A stretch of 64,000 bases of DNA from Alteraquisediminimonas sediminicola (GCF_019740335.1 NZ_JAHXZS010000006.1:62001-126000), one strand, 5' to 3'; counted from the stretch's first letter, positions 48,011 to 57,511 are shown. Notes: generated from the sequence alone by a model not told the origin. Numbers and translations: made by a program.

Positions 48011-48011
48011 T

Positions 48012-48920
48012 ATGACCGTCATCGCGATTACCGGCGCCACCGGCTTTGTCGGCGGCCATGTGCTCGATCAGGCGCACAACCTCGGCCTCGAAATTCGCGC
48101 CCTCACCCGCAGGATGCAACCGCCGCGCGACGGCGTGACATGGGTGGGCGGATCGCTCGACGATGCGGATGGGCTGGATCAACTCATGGCGGGCGCGGAT
48201 GCCGTGCTGCATATCGCGGGCATCATCAACGCGCCGGATGAGGCGGGCTTCATCGCGGGCAATGTCACCGGCACGGCCAATGTGCTGGCCGCCGCCGCCC
48301 GCGCAGGGATTGGCCGGTTCGTGCATGTATCATCGCTCGCGGCGCGTGAACCGTCACTGTCCGCCTATGGCCGGTCCAAGGCGCAGTCCGAGGCATTGGT
48401 GCAGCAATCCGGCATGGCATGGACAATCGTCCGCCCGCCTGCGGTCTATGGCGCAGGCGATCGGGAAACGCTCGAACTGTTCCGCATGGCCAAGCACCGG
48501 GTCGTGATGTTGCCACCCGGCGGCGCGATGTCGATCATCGAGGCGGGGGATCTCGCCCGCCTGCTGCTGCAACTGACCGATACTGCGGATAGCATCGGCC
48601 AGATGTACGAGCCGGACGATGGCAAACTTGAGGGCTGGACCCATCGCGAATTCGCCTTGTGCCTTGGCCGGGCGATGGATCGTTCGGTCCTGCCGTTGCC
48701 GATGCCGCGCAAGATCATGGAATGGGCAAGCTGGCTCGACGTCCGGCTGCGCGGGCCAAAGGCCAAGCTGACCGCCGACCGCGTCGCGTATTTCTGCCAT
48801 CCCGATTGGGTCTGTTCCGCGCATCGCCAGCCGCCCGCCCATATTTGGGAACCGCGCATGCCGACCGAACGCGGCGCGCGCCTCGCCGCGCGCTGGTATC
48901 GGGCAGAAGGCTGGCTATAA
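48012..48920 (+). CDS. NAD(P)-dependent epimerase/dehydratase-like protein
   Basis: 302 aa. N-terminal Rossmann motif GATGFVGGHV (about residues 7-16). Catalytic-type Tyr-x3-Lys appears as YGRSK (about 119). It belongs to extended short-chain dehydrogenases; substrates cannot be told. It starts 2 nt after the proB stop and is probably in the same transcript. Confidence 0.82.
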   Translation: MTVIAITGATGFVGGHVLDQAHNLGLEIRALTRRMQPPRDGVTWVGGSLDDADGLDQLMAGADAVLHIAGIINAPDEAGFIAGNVTGTANVLAAAARAGIGRFVHVSSLAAREPSLSAYGRSKAQSEALVQQSGMAWTIVRPPAVYGAGDRETLELFRMAKHRVVMLPPGGAMSIIEAGDLARLLLQLTDTADSIGQMYEPDDGKLEGWTHREFALCLGRAMDRSVLPLPMPRKIMEWASWLDVRLRGPKAKLTADRVAYFCHPDWVCSAHRQPPAHIWEPRMPTERGARLAARWYRAEGWL

Positions 48921-48942
48921 GCCGATAACGCCAGCCCGGCGC

Positions 48943-50412
48943 TTAAATCCCGATCCGTTTGGCGAGATTGGCGGTCGAAGGGTCCATATGCCCTGCCCCT
49001 GATTCCGCGATTTCACGCGCCATCTGCTTGCCCAGTTCAACCCCGAATTGATCGAACGGGTTATTGCCGATCAACACCGCATTCACGAACGTCCGATGCT
49101 CGTAAAAGGCGATCAGCGCACCCAAGGTCACAGGATCGATCCGGTCGAGCAAGATCGTCACCGAAGGCCGGTCGCCGGGATAGGAACGCGCGGGATCATC
49201 ACTATAACGGCCTGTCATCAATGCCGATGCCTGCGCGAGGCAATTGGTCAGCAATTGCAAATGATGCGCCTCATCGAGATCATGGCCGGGTTCGATCACC
49301 GCCAAAAACTCCATCGGCGCAATCACCGTGCCTTGGTGCAATAATTGGAACACCGCATGCTGCCCATCGGTCCCTACCCCGCCCCATGTGATCGGGGCGG
49401 ATGGCATGGCAAGGCGCTTGCCCGCATGATCGACCGACTTGCCATTGCTCTCCATCTCCAATTGCTGGAGATAGCCCGGCAATTCTCGCAGCCGTTCATC
49501 ATAAGCGAACACCGCCCGCGTCTGGCAGCCGAATTGTTCGACATAAATCCGATCAATTAACGCCGCGATCACCGGGGCATTGCGGGCCGGGTCCGCCTCC
49601 ATGAAATGCCGGTCCATCGCCGCTGCGCCTGCCAGCAGGTCCGCAAAAGCATCCCAGCCAAGCACCAACGCCGCCGGAAAACCAATTGACGACCACAAAG
49701 AATAACGCCCGCCGACAGTGTCGCTAAACGGCAAAATGCGCGTTTCATCAACGCCCCATTCCAGCGCCTTGTCCGGATCGGCCGTCAGCGCGACAATCCG
49801 GCCATAGCAATCCTCGACCCCCGCTTCTTCCATCCATTCAATCACCGATGACGCGTTGAGCATCGTCTCGCTAGTGGTGAAGGTCTTGGATGCGATCACC
49901 AATAGGGTGCGATGCGGATCGCAACGGCCAAAGGCTTCTTTCAACGCCATGCCGTCAACATTGGAGACGACGTGCAATTCATAACGGGCATGTTCACGCC
50001 CCAGCGCATCGACCAGCAAATCCGGCCCCAGTTTCGACCCGCCAATGCCGACATGGATAATATGGCTGATCTCGCCCAGTAGGCCTTGATGAATGGCCTC
50101 CACCAGCCCGCGCATCCGGGCATGGAGCGCGCGTGCAATCGCCACGCTGTCCTCCGCGCCCGTGCCGCGTTCGGCCGTATGTTCGGCGGCGCGGCCCTCG
50201 GTTTCGTTCACCACCTCGCCCTCGGCAAGGCGGCGACGCCATTCGACGAAATCGGCTTGGTGAAGCCGCGCCACACCCGCCGCCACCTGCGCGGCATCGA
50301 TATGGGTCTTGGACCAGTCGAACCAGATTCCAGCGGCTTCCCAACTGAAATTTTCTACGCGCCCCGCATCATGCGCAAACAGATCTTTCAGGGCAGTAGA
50401 ACCAAGCGTCAT
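48943..50412 (-). CDS. pgi: Glucose-6-phosphate isomerase
   Basis: 489 aa from the ATG at 50412, with GGAG 8 nt upstream. It interconverts glucose 6-phosphate and fructose 6-phosphate. Family motifs are present: GIGGSKLGPDLL near 125, TSETMLNASSVIEW near 185, MESNGKSVD near 345 and QHAVFQLLHQG near 375. It is convergent with the SDR gene and divergent from lepB. Confidence 0.96.
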   Translation of the reverse strand: MTLGSTALKDLFAHDAGRVENFSWEAAGIWFDWSKTHIDAAQVAAGVARLHQADFVEWRRRLAEGEVVNETEGRAAEHTAERGTGAEDSVAIARALHARMRGLVEAIHQGLLGEISHIIHVGIGGSKLGPDLLVDALGREHARYELHVVSNVDGMALKEAFGRCDPHRTLLVIASKTFTTSETMLNASSVIEWMEEAGVEDCYGRIVALTADPDKALEWGVDETRILPFSDTVGGRYSLWSSIGFPAALVLGWDAFADLLAGAAAMDRHFMEADPARNAPVIAALIDRIYVEQFGCQTRAVFAYDERLRELPGYLQQLEMESNGKSVDHAGKRLAMPSAPITWGGVGTDGQHAVFQLLHQGTVIAPMEFLAVIEPGHDLDEAHHLQLLTNCLAQASALMTGRYSDDPARSYPGDRPSVTILLDRIDPVTLGALIAFYEHRTFVNAVLIGNNPFDQFGVELGKQMAREIAESGAGHMDPSTANLAKRIGI

Positions 50413-50529
50413 TACCATCACTCCAATCGGGCCTAACACCCGTTGAAAGCCTATAACCATGCTTCTGCCCCCCTTCCAAGTTGGAAAGCGGCTTGACGTT
50501 GGTGCAATGGCACGCGAAAGCCGTCACCC

Positions 50530-51372
50530 ATGACCGAAAATGCATCGATTCCGCCCGAAAAGCCTAGCCCAGCCGCGCAAAAAGAAGGCTGGCGGGAAAA
50601 TCTGCGTTTCTTCGGGACCGTATTGCTGATCGCCTTCGTGATCCGCAGCCTTGTTTTCGGCCTGTTCAACATCCCATCGGAATCGATGCTGCCGCGCTTG
50701 CTGGTCGGCGATTATCTGCTCGTATCGAAATGGCCCTATGGCTATTCGCGCCACAGCTTTGTGTTCGGCCTGATCCAGTTCGATGGCCGGATTCTGGCGC
50801 AAGAACCGCAACGCGGCGATGTCGTCGTGTTCCGCGCCCCGCCGGAAAACAAGGTCGATTATATCAAGCGGCTGATCGGCCTGCCCGGCGATGTGGTGGA
50901 AATTCGTAGCGGACAGGTCATCCTCAATGGCAAGCCGGTGCCGCGTGTGCCGATGGATGATTTCCTGAAGCCCATATCCGCCAATAGCCAGTGCGAACCA
51001 CAGCCGTTCCTGAACACACCCGTCGCCGAAATCCTGCCCGATGGCCATGAAGTGTGCCGTTATCGCCGGTTCCGCGAAACATTGCCCAATGGCAAGAGCT
51101 ATGCCGTGCTCGATCTGGGCGATATCGCCAAGGATAATGTCGCGCCGACCGTCGTGCCGGAAGGTCATTATTTCATGATGGGCGACAATCGCGACAACAG
51201 CCTCGATAGCCGCTTTAGCCCGGATGAAGGCGGAATCGGCATGGTGCCGGAGGAAAACCTTATTGGCCGTGCCGCCTTTACCTATTTCTCCACCGATGGC
51301 AGCGCCAATTGGCTGCTGCCGTGGACATGGCTTGGGGCCATGCGCCCCTCGCGCATCGGGGAAGGTTTCTGA
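50530..51372 (+). CDS. lepB: Signal peptidase I
   Basis: 280 aa. It removes signal peptides at the periplasmic face of the inner membrane. One membrane helix (about 28-46), catalytic Ser52 in PSESMLPRLLVGD, and general base Lys113 in VDYIKRLIGLPGD. Box E GDNRDNSLDSR is near residue 222. It heads a lepB-rnc-era cluster, the usual order in proteobacteria. Confidence 0.96.
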   Translation: MTENASIPPEKPSPAAQKEGWRENLRFFGTVLLIAFVIRSLVFGLFNIPSESMLPRLLVGDYLLVSKWPYGYSRHSFVFGLIQFDGRILAQEPQRGDVVVFRAPPENKVDYIKRLIGLPGDVVEIRSGQVILNGKPVPRVPMDDFLKPISANSQCEPQPFLNTPVAEILPDGHEVCRYRRFRETLPNGKSYAVLDLGDIAKDNVAPTVVPEGHYFMMGDNRDNSLDSRFSPDEGGIGMVPEENLIGRAAFTYFSTDGSANWLLPWTWLGAMRPSRIGEGF

Positions 51373-52040
51373 CACCCCCCGCCGACATCGCCGATTGGCT
51401 GGCCGATGCGCTCGGCCATCGTCCGACCAATCTTGCCCCGTTCATGCAGGCCCTGACTCATGGCAGTCATGGAGAGGTGCATTATCAGCGGCTGGAATTT
51501 CTCGGCGACCGCGTGCTTGGCCTCGTGATGGCGCAATGGCTGTATGAACTTTATCCAGACGAGCCAGAGGGGCATTTGTCGAAACGGTTCAATGCACAGG
51601 TATCAGGGGAAAGCTGCGCCAGCATCGCCCGTGCGCTAGGCGTGCCGGCGCGATTGCGCCTCGGCAAACAGGCTCGCGACGATGGCGGATCGTCCTCGAC
51701 CAATATTCTCGGCGATGTGATGGAGGCGCTGATCGGCGCAATCTATCTCGAGGCCGGGATCGACACCGCGCAAGCGCTGATCCGCAAGCTTTGGGCAGAA
51801 CAAGTGACCGGCACCGCCGCCGTCCCGCAGCATCCCAAATCAGCCTTGCAGGAATGGGCCGCCGCGCATCGCCGCAAGCCGCCATTTTATGATGTCGCCG
51901 ATCGCTCCGGCCCCGACCATAGCCCCGTGTTCACCGTATCGGTGAGCGTGAATGGCGCAGGGTCCGCCACCGGCACCGGCAGTTCGAAACAGGAAGCGGA
52001 AACCGCCGCAGCCAAGGCCTTACTGGCCCAATTAAAGTGA
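51327..52040 (+). CDS. rnc: Ribonuclease III
   Basis: 237 aa from the ATG at 51327; TTG at 51309 and GTG at 51321 are other options. All lie well inside lepB. The conserved protein only begins around ADIADWLADALGHRP. A strong GGGGAAGG stretch is followed by an in-frame CTG at 51369 that overlaps the lepB stop as CTGA and would give 223 aa, the common RNase III length. The nuclease signature QRLEFLGDRVLGL and a C-terminal double-stranded RNA-binding domain (about 165-235) are present. It cuts double-stranded RNA in rRNA processing. Confidence 0.93.
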   Translation: MAWGHAPLAHRGRFLTPPADIADWLADALGHRPTNLAPFMQALTHGSHGEVHYQRLEFLGDRVLGLVMAQWLYELYPDEPEGHLSKRFNAQVSGESCASIARALGVPARLRLGKQARDDGGSSSTNILGDVMEALIGAIYLEAGIDTAQALIRKLWAEQVTGTAAVPQHPKSALQEWAAAHRRKPPFYDVADRSGPDHSPVFTVSVSVNGAGSATGTGSSKQEAETAAAKALLAQLK

Positions 52041-52957
52041 TGATGGATATGACTGCAGAACAATCCGGGCAACAATGCGGCGTCGTGGCGCTGGTCGGCG
52101 CACCCAATGCGGGCAAGTCGACCTTGGTCAACGCGCTCGTCGGTCAAAAGATCGCCATCGTCAGCCCCAAGGCGCAGACAACGCGGACCAAGCTGCTTGG
52201 CGTGGCGATTGAAGGCAATGCCCAGTTGCTGCTGGTCGATACACCCGGCATTTTCGAACCGAAGCGTCGGCTCGACCGCGCGATGGTGCAGGCCGCATGG
52301 GGCGGCGCATCCGGCGCGGATGTGATTCTGCTGGTGGTCGATGGTAAGGCTGGGCTTGGTCCCAAGGTTGAAATGATCATCGAAGCGCTGGCCGAACGGC
52401 CCGAGCCGAAGATGCTCGTGCTGAACAAGGTCGATGTGTCCGCCAAGGAACGGCTGCTGGTCCATGCCCAAAAGCTCAATGAGCGCATGACCTTTGATGA
52501 AACCTGGTTCATCAGCGCATCAACCGGCGATGGCGTGGCCGAACTCAAGGCCGAACTGGCCAAAAGAATGCCGCATGAACCATGGCATTTCCCGGAAGAT
52601 CAGGTGTCGGACGCGACCGACCGCATGATGGCGGCGGAAATCACGCGCGAACAGCTCTATCTCCAGCTCCACGCCGAACTGCCCTATGCGAGCGCGGTCG
52701 AAACCGAACGCTATAAGGAGCGCGAAGACGGGTCGGTGGAAATCCACCAGCAAATCCTCGTCCAGCGCCCTACCCAGCGCGCCATCATCCTTGGCAAGGG
52801 CGGGGTGCGGCTAAAGGAAATCGGATCGCGCGCGCGCGCCGAACTCGCCAATCTATTGGGGCAAAAGGTCCATCTTTACCTCCATGTGAAGGTCAAACCG
52901 GATTGGGAAGATGATCGCAGCCTGTATCGCGACATCGGTCTTGATTGGGTCGACTAA
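52040..52957 (+). CDS. era: GTPase Era
   Basis: 305 aa from the ATG at 52040, which shares a base with the rnc stop (TGATG). Era binds 16S rRNA in 30S maturation. G1 GAPNAGKS near residue 20, G3 DTPGIFEP, G4 NKVD, and a C-terminal KH domain with GKGGVRLKEIGSRAR near 255. Confidence 0.96.
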   Translation: MMDMTAEQSGQQCGVVALVGAPNAGKSTLVNALVGQKIAIVSPKAQTTRTKLLGVAIEGNAQLLLVDTPGIFEPKRRLDRAMVQAAWGGASGADVILLVVDGKAGLGPKVEMIIEALAERPEPKMLVLNKVDVSAKERLLVHAQKLNERMTFDETWFISASTGDGVAELKAELAKRMPHEPWHFPEDQVSDATDRMMAAEITREQLYLQLHAELPYASAVETERYKEREDGSVEIHQQILVQRPTQRAIILGKGGVRLKEIGSRARAELANLLGQKVHLYLHVKVKPDWEDDRSLYRDIGLDWVD

Positions 52958-53337
52958 TGTGATGGATTTGAGGTACTTGTGTGCCTCAATCATTTCCACG
53001 ATCAAATTTAGATCAACTTGTTGATCTTACTAAAAATATATACCGTCTCCTGATATGGTTTATTGGGTCCGCTTGCAAAAATGACTAGGCCGCGACCAGT
53101 GAGGATGAAATAGATCGACATCGATGGCGCCACCCAAATGGCGAAGGCCTATGCGATTTCCTTGACGATCAATATATTAAGATGTGTGGTTAGTGCCACA
53201 CTGCTTTAATAGAATGCATTAGCCATGATTGGTCTGAATATGGGGCCCAGATTCTATTTGCCTTAACCGTGAATTCGCACGATGCTCATCAAAATAAGTA
53301 GAGAGATGCATGCTGAAGTGAGTCGAGGAGAACGACC
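52958..53337. other. AT-rich gap, no gene seen
   Basis: About 380 nt after era, more AT-rich than its surroundings, with stops in all frames. I could not recognise any RNA, repeat or transposase remnant. A GAGGAG ribosome site near its end belongs to the next gene. Confidence 0.45.
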
Positions 53338-53967
53338 ATGGGCAAAGGTGCAATCCCCTTATCCGATATGGCTGAGCCGCCTGGTCGGAATCATTTATCC
53401 GCTCCCATTGCGGATGATGCAGATGGACGGGCGTCCAGATGCTTTCACAGCGGCAAAGCGGCTGAAGCATTAGCGCGCAAGCGCGTAAGCCCGGAAGATT
53501 CATCACCAAAATTCTACGAGGATTTAGGTGTTTATGAATCGGTCGAAGAGGAACATGTTGTCCGCGAATTTTTCGACATCATCCGCCGTGGTAATGTGAC
53601 CGACTTTTTCTATGATGACAGCCTGCTGCCTTATAAAAAACCATTCATCGAATTTATTCTGATCGACTGCCTGAGTAAAAGCACACAGGATCATGAACGG
53701 CGTGAACTGGAACAGGCCCTGCTACTCCTTACCCATTTTCAAAAAGGGATTGGCGGCAAATTACCGATCCAACTGATTGATTTTGTCGAACAAGACCTTG
53801 CCCTCGCCAAAATCGACATCATGGAATTGACGGATGAACAATTCGAACTGATTTTATCCGAAGATGCTTTACGCGCGCATCTATCTCGGGTGAGCGCCTT
53901 GCTGACAATTTCCAAACGGGAATTCGCCATCTCCATGTATTTCGCGCGTCATCCCGTCGCACACTGA
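53338..53967 (+). CDS. Hypothetical protein, helical
   Basis: 209 aa. GAGGAGAAC precedes the ATG. The first 50 residues are polar and probably disordered. The rest is helical and acidic (FFDIIRRGNVTDFFYDDSLL; LEQALLLLTHFQKGIGG). No family is recognised. Codon use has more AT than its neighbours, which with the AT-rich region in front suggests transfer. Confidence 0.6.
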   Translation: MGKGAIPLSDMAEPPGRNHLSAPIADDADGRASRCFHSGKAAEALARKRVSPEDSSPKFYEDLGVYESVEEEHVVREFFDIIRRGNVTDFFYDDSLLPYKKPFIEFILIDCLSKSTQDHERRELEQALLLLTHFQKGIGGKLPIQLIDFVEQDLALAKIDIMELTDEQFELILSEDALRAHLSRVSALLTISKREFAISMYFARHPVAH

Positions 53968-54001
53968 TATTCAGGGTCGATATTTTAACCGCGAATACGC
54001 G

Positions 54002-54250
54002 TCATTCCTCACCCGAATCGCGGCCTTTGGCCTCGAACCAATCATGCCGCCCCGTGTCCTCAATCGCCCAGATCCAGGCATCATTGAAAGCTGCGGTTGA
54101 GAAGGCGAATTCTTGCCGGGCCAGATCGCGATATTTGTCCTTGGAACATAATTTCGGCTTGCCGTCGCTCATATGCGGTACAAGCCAATCCCGGCATCGC
54201 TGACGATCTTCCCGCGCTTTCGCGACTGCAATGGCCCGGTTGGTTTTCAT
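54002..54250 (-). CDS. Hypothetical small protein
   Basis: 82 aa from the ATG at 54250, with AGGAGG 6 nt upstream. The longer frame to 54430 overlaps the ferritin-like gene. Charged N-terminus (AVAKAREDRQRCRDWLVPHM) and an aromatic C-terminal half (FNDAWIWAIEDTGRHDWFEA). No family is recognised. Confidence 0.65.
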   Translation of the reverse strand: MKTNRAIAVAKAREDRQRCRDWLVPHMSDGKPKLCSKDKYRDLARQEFAFSTAAFNDAWIWAIEDTGRHDWFEAKGRDSGEE

Positions 54251-54396
54251 GATTGCCTCCTGCGGCATATTGAGTAACAAACACAACATCAACGCGATAC
54301 TGAACCTCGCCCATAGCGCAGATCGCGGTAGGTCCGAAATCGGGCCAGCATGATGGCCGCGTATTTTTTCATGGGCGAACTGTGAGGAGATAATAG

Positions 54397-54891
54397 ATGA
54401 TGGACTTGCCCGCCAACACCCCCAAAACAACCGCAGATGGCTTTGCGTTTATCTCGACTCTTGGCAAAGGCGCCAATGTCGGCGATCTCAAGATTCTTGC
54501 CTTGGTCGAGGCCATTGGCAAACAGCTTTATGATGACCTCGCCGCTGCCACCCCCCAAGTGGAGGTCAAGCAGATCCTACAGGCTAACGGACGTGAAGAA
54601 TTGGTGCATGCGCACCGGCTCAGCAAGGCCGTCGAATTGTTAACCGGCCAGCCATTCCCGATCCCGGAGATCGCGGACAACCCGATCTACACCCCTTTGC
54701 CATTCACGCCAGTGACGCGGGAATCGCTTGAAAAACTTGCGCTTGGCGAATTTGGCGGTGAAGAGCTTTATGCCAATATTGCCTCCAGCTTTGACCATCC
54801 CGAAGTGGTCGAGTTGCTGCGACTGAATGGCCAGGAAGAAAGCCAGCATGGGGCACGCCTACAGGAAGCCGCAGCTTTGCTGGGTAATTGA
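54397..54891 (+). CDS. Ferritin-like diiron domain protein
   Basis: 164 aa, all helical. Two ExxH-type ligand motifs are visible: EELVHAHR (about residue 67) and EESQHGAR (about 150), together with Glu residues in LVEAIGKQLYDD and EFGGEELYAN. The arrangement resembles rubrerythrin-like ferritin folds, which handle iron or peroxide. A strong terminator follows, so it is probably transcribed alone. Confidence 0.75.
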   Translation: MMDLPANTPKTTADGFAFISTLGKGANVGDLKILALVEAIGKQLYDDLAAATPQVEVKQILQANGREELVHAHRLSKAVELLTGQPFPIPEIADNPIYTPLPFTPVTRESLEKLALGEFGGEELYANIASSFDHPEVVELLRLNGQEESQHGARLQEAAALLGN

Positions 54892-54906
54892 GAATGGCAA
54901 TTGAAC

Positions 54907-54950
54907 AGGCGCCATTATGTGACACCATACCATAATGGCGCCTTATATTT
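54907..54950 (+). terminator. Terminator after the ferritin-like gene
   Basis: A perfect 13-bp inverted repeat (54907-54919 with 54931-54943) with 11-nt loop, followed by TTATATTTT. Bidirectional use is possible. Confidence 0.8.
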
Positions 54951-55046
54951 TCATATTGATTTATTTAAAGATCACGCCTATTTATTAAAAATAATTTAAC
55001 TACGATATTCGAGGAGCATGCCACCCTAATTTTAGGTCCGCACTCG

Positions 55047-55460
55047 ATGTTATATAATGCAAGCAATATGAATGTTTTTAACGCCAGATTAGTCTTGCTG
55101 GCGGCAATGGGTTTATTGGCCGTGTTGGCAACAGGCCATGCCAGTAAGTTCCAATTTATGGATCATCCAAACTGCCAAGGTCAGGATACCAAGCAAATCG
55201 TGGTGCAAATTGCCAACGCTCATGGCTTGATCCGCCAAGCGCGCGTGCCACATGCCACATCTTTTGATCCAAACACCGAAAACGACATTTGGTACCATAT
55301 CGATCATATTCAAACCCGGCAGAATTTGTCTTCTGCCGGCGCCAAATTGTGTTCCGCACGATTGACTGTCACCCATCTAGGCGATGCCAGGATCAGCAGA
55401 AATCTAGTCTATGCCGTGGGCAAGGACGATCTAGGACAGCTTGCGATCGCCTTGATGTAA
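55047..55460 (+). CDS. Hypothetical exported protein
   Basis: 137 aa with an N-terminal hydrophobic segment (ARLVLLAAMGLLAVLATGHA). An ATG at 55068 is an alternative start. Two cysteines (about 43 and 102) could form a disulfide. No clear ribosome site is seen and no family recognised. AT-rich upstream DNA suggests a recently acquired or fast-evolving gene. Confidence 0.55.
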   Translation: MLYNASNMNVFNARLVLLAAMGLLAVLATGHASKFQFMDHPNCQGQDTKQIVVQIANAHGLIRQARVPHATSFDPNTENDIWYHIDHIQTRQNLSSAGAKLCSARLTVTHLGDARISRNLVYAVGKDDLGQLAIALM

Positions 55461-55492
55461 ACATATTTTTTTGCCGTATATATGGCTTGGTA

Positions 55493-56170
55493 TCACCGCC
55501 CATTTGCGCATTTGCAATCGGGATTTGCCCTCGTCTGATGCGAGGATATCCAATGTGAAAGTTCTATGTGCTGGTTGTTCAGGAAATCCCGAACCTGATC
55601 ATTCAGCCTATGTATTTTCTTTCGCTTATCATTCGCATCAACTTCTACGGTGACTACACCTATATCAATTAATTTCATCAGTGCATCATAAGACGATGCC
55701 TGAGATGCCTTGCTTAAGGCAATGATATCTGCACTGGATAGATTTATTAAATCATACAACTGAATAATAATTGCATAATCAATTCTGAAAAAATCAACGC
55801 CCAATCTATCCCCTGTTCGATTTATAAATTCTATAAGCTCCCCCATTTTAAAATTATTTCCGCGTACTTTTTTATCTATCCAGTCCGGCAGAAATGCATA
55901 TTCCTCATCAAGGATATTCTTTGCTCGTTCTGTTAAAGAATATAGGCGCACCCGATGATCTGTCGCCGACACCTTGAACTGGACCACACCCGCCTCGACC
56001 ATCCGCTTCAACTTAGCGTAAAAGGTGGTCACCGATGCTTCCGATATAGCGCAGAGATCGCCCGCCGATACATTCGACTGATCATATAAATACAGGACAA
56101 TCGCATATTCGACTGTCACAACGCGTATTTTAAGCCTTTCAGCAAGCACGGATCCGATATCTTGAGACAC
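55493..56170 (-). CDS. Regulator with two tandem winged-helix (MarR-like) domains
   Basis: 225 aa. The two halves align: VEYAIVLYLYDQSNVSAGDL (first) with IDYAIIIQLYDLINLSSADI (second), and again ATDHRVRLYSLTERAKNIL with ANDKRKKIHRLNDQVRDFL. Each looks like a MarR-type winged helix, so one chain may form a pseudo-dimer on DNA. It is convergent with the hypothetical gene at 55047. The target is unknown. Confidence 0.7.
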   Translation of the reverse strand: MSQDIGSVLAERLKIRVVTVEYAIVLYLYDQSNVSAGDLCAISEASVTTFYAKLKRMVEAGVVQFKVSATDHRVRLYSLTERAKNILDEEYAFLPDWIDKKVRGNNFKMGELIEFINRTGDRLGVDFFRIDYAIIIQLYDLINLSSADIIALSKASQASSYDALMKLIDIGVVTVEVDANDKRKKIHRLNDQVRDFLNNQHIELSHWISSHQTRANPDCKCANGR

Positions 56171-56318
56171 ATCAAATCCCCTAATATTTACATATTTTGA
56201 AATATGATAACTCGGGCATAAAGTCGCGCAAGCGCAAATCTGCTTTTGTTATATCTGGCATTGTGCAGGCGAGATATAGCCATGTCATGCAAATGGCAGC
56301 GCAGCCTGAAACAACACC

Positions 56319-56501
56319 TCAATCATCCTCAGCCTTACGCGCTTGGCGTCCGCGATTGCGATCGGCCTCGTCCTGACTTGTGGTCATCACATCGACCGTC
56401 TTGCTCACCACCTTCACCGGTGCTGTCACGATAGTGGAGACGACCTGTGTCACACATCCAGACAGCGCTAGGCCTGTGACCAGCACTACAATAACGCGCA
56501 T
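56319..56501 (-). CDS. Small lipoprotein
   Basis: 60 aa from the ATG at 56501; GAAAGG is 9 nt upstream. Lipobox LALSGC with Cys15 and a Val-rich segment (VVSTIVTAPVKVVSKTVDVM), then a charged tail. It resembles the short glycine-zipper or entericidin-like envelope lipoproteins but is not assigned. Confidence 0.65.
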   Translation of the reverse strand: MRVIVVLVTGLALSGCVTQVVSTIVTAPVKVVSKTVDVMTTSQDEADRNRGRQARKAEDD

Positions 56502-56650
56502 TATCATCAGCCTTTCTGCCCCACCGAAACCACCACCAGCGCATAGCATCGCCACCGAGCTACGTGATCGTCAAAATATATATTACTGTTCCGTCGCGCG
56601 ATCTACGCCACGCATCATCTTCACAACCATCTGATTTTCAATGAAGAAGA

Positions 56651-56726
56651 TGGTGAGCCCTGCTGGATTCGAACCAGCGACCTACTGATTAAAAGTCAGT
56701 TGCTCTACCGACTGAGCTAAGGGCCC
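56651..56726 (-). tRNA. tRNA-Lys (anticodon TTT)
   Basis: 76 nt including encoded CCA. GGGCCCT acceptor, D-arm GCTC/GAGC, anticodon arm ACTGA-CTTTTAA-TCAGT, T-arm GCTGG-TTCGAAT-CCAGC. All stems pair, with one G-U in the acceptor stem. Confidence 0.97.
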
Positions 56727-56793
56727 CCAGACACGACAATCATGAAAGATCACCGCGAGGAAGGTGGCCAACTAAGCCCATGCGTCGCCAAGG

Positions 56794-57285
56794 TCAACCA
56801 TTGTTCCCACAATAGGCCAATCGCGCGCGTAGATGGGCCATATTATGACCATATCGCGGGTCGCGCCAATCACGGGCAATGGCGCAAATCGGGTCGAGAA
56901 CAAAGGCGCGTTGATGATAGCATGGGTGTGGAATGCGCAGATCACGGGTGCGATAACGACCGCCCGACCATAAAATAATATCGAGATCGAGTGGACGATC
57001 ACCCCAGCGCCGTCCCTTGCGACGGCCAAATTTGCGTTCGAACGTCTGTAACAGCGCCAACAATGCCGGCGGCGACAACATCGAGTCGACCCGCGCCGCG
57101 CTATTGGCGAAACCACGTCGCGCCGGGCCGATCGGTCGGGTCGCGATAATCGGAGCGCGCGCGATCACGCGCAGCCGAGGATCCGCCGCAAGTTGGGACA
57201 AGGCCGCCTCTACCATCGCGCGCGGATTGGACCCGAAGCGCCCTGCACGATTGGAACCGAGCGCAATAATATAGCGATGCGCCAT
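56794..57285 (-). CDS. folK: HPPK, folate biosynthesis pyrophosphokinase
   Basis: 163 aa from the ATG at 57285 (MAHRYIIALGSNRAG). It transfers pyrophosphate to 6-hydroxymethyl-7,8-dihydropterin in folate synthesis. Motifs: IIALGSN at the start, RPLDLDIIL near residue 96, and RIPHPCYHQRAFVLDP near 115. The open frame runs 17 codons further upstream without family sequence. folP and folB are not nearby. Confidence 0.93.
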   Translation of the reverse strand: MAHRYIIALGSNRAGRFGSNPRAMVEAALSQLAADPRLRVIARAPIIATRPIGPARRGFANSAARVDSMLSPPALLALLQTFERKFGRRKGRRWGDRPLDLDIILWSGGRYRTRDLRIPHPCYHQRAFVLDPICAIARDWRDPRYGHNMAHLRARLAYCGNNG

Positions 57286-57511
57286 AGGCGTGAGGTCATC
57301 AACGATCATGTGCCGTGCATAGTCGATGTTCAGCATTCCGTCAGCCTATCCGTGGCAGGGCATCCGGATCGACGCCAATGCAGCAAAGTACAGCCCTTTG
57401 TGCCGCTTTGGCCCTATTCCTGCCGCAATGGCTTGGCAGGGACGAACGAGATTGGGGAATGCGCTGTCTCACGGCGCATCACTGGTCCACTCATGAACGG
57501 GAACTTCATTT

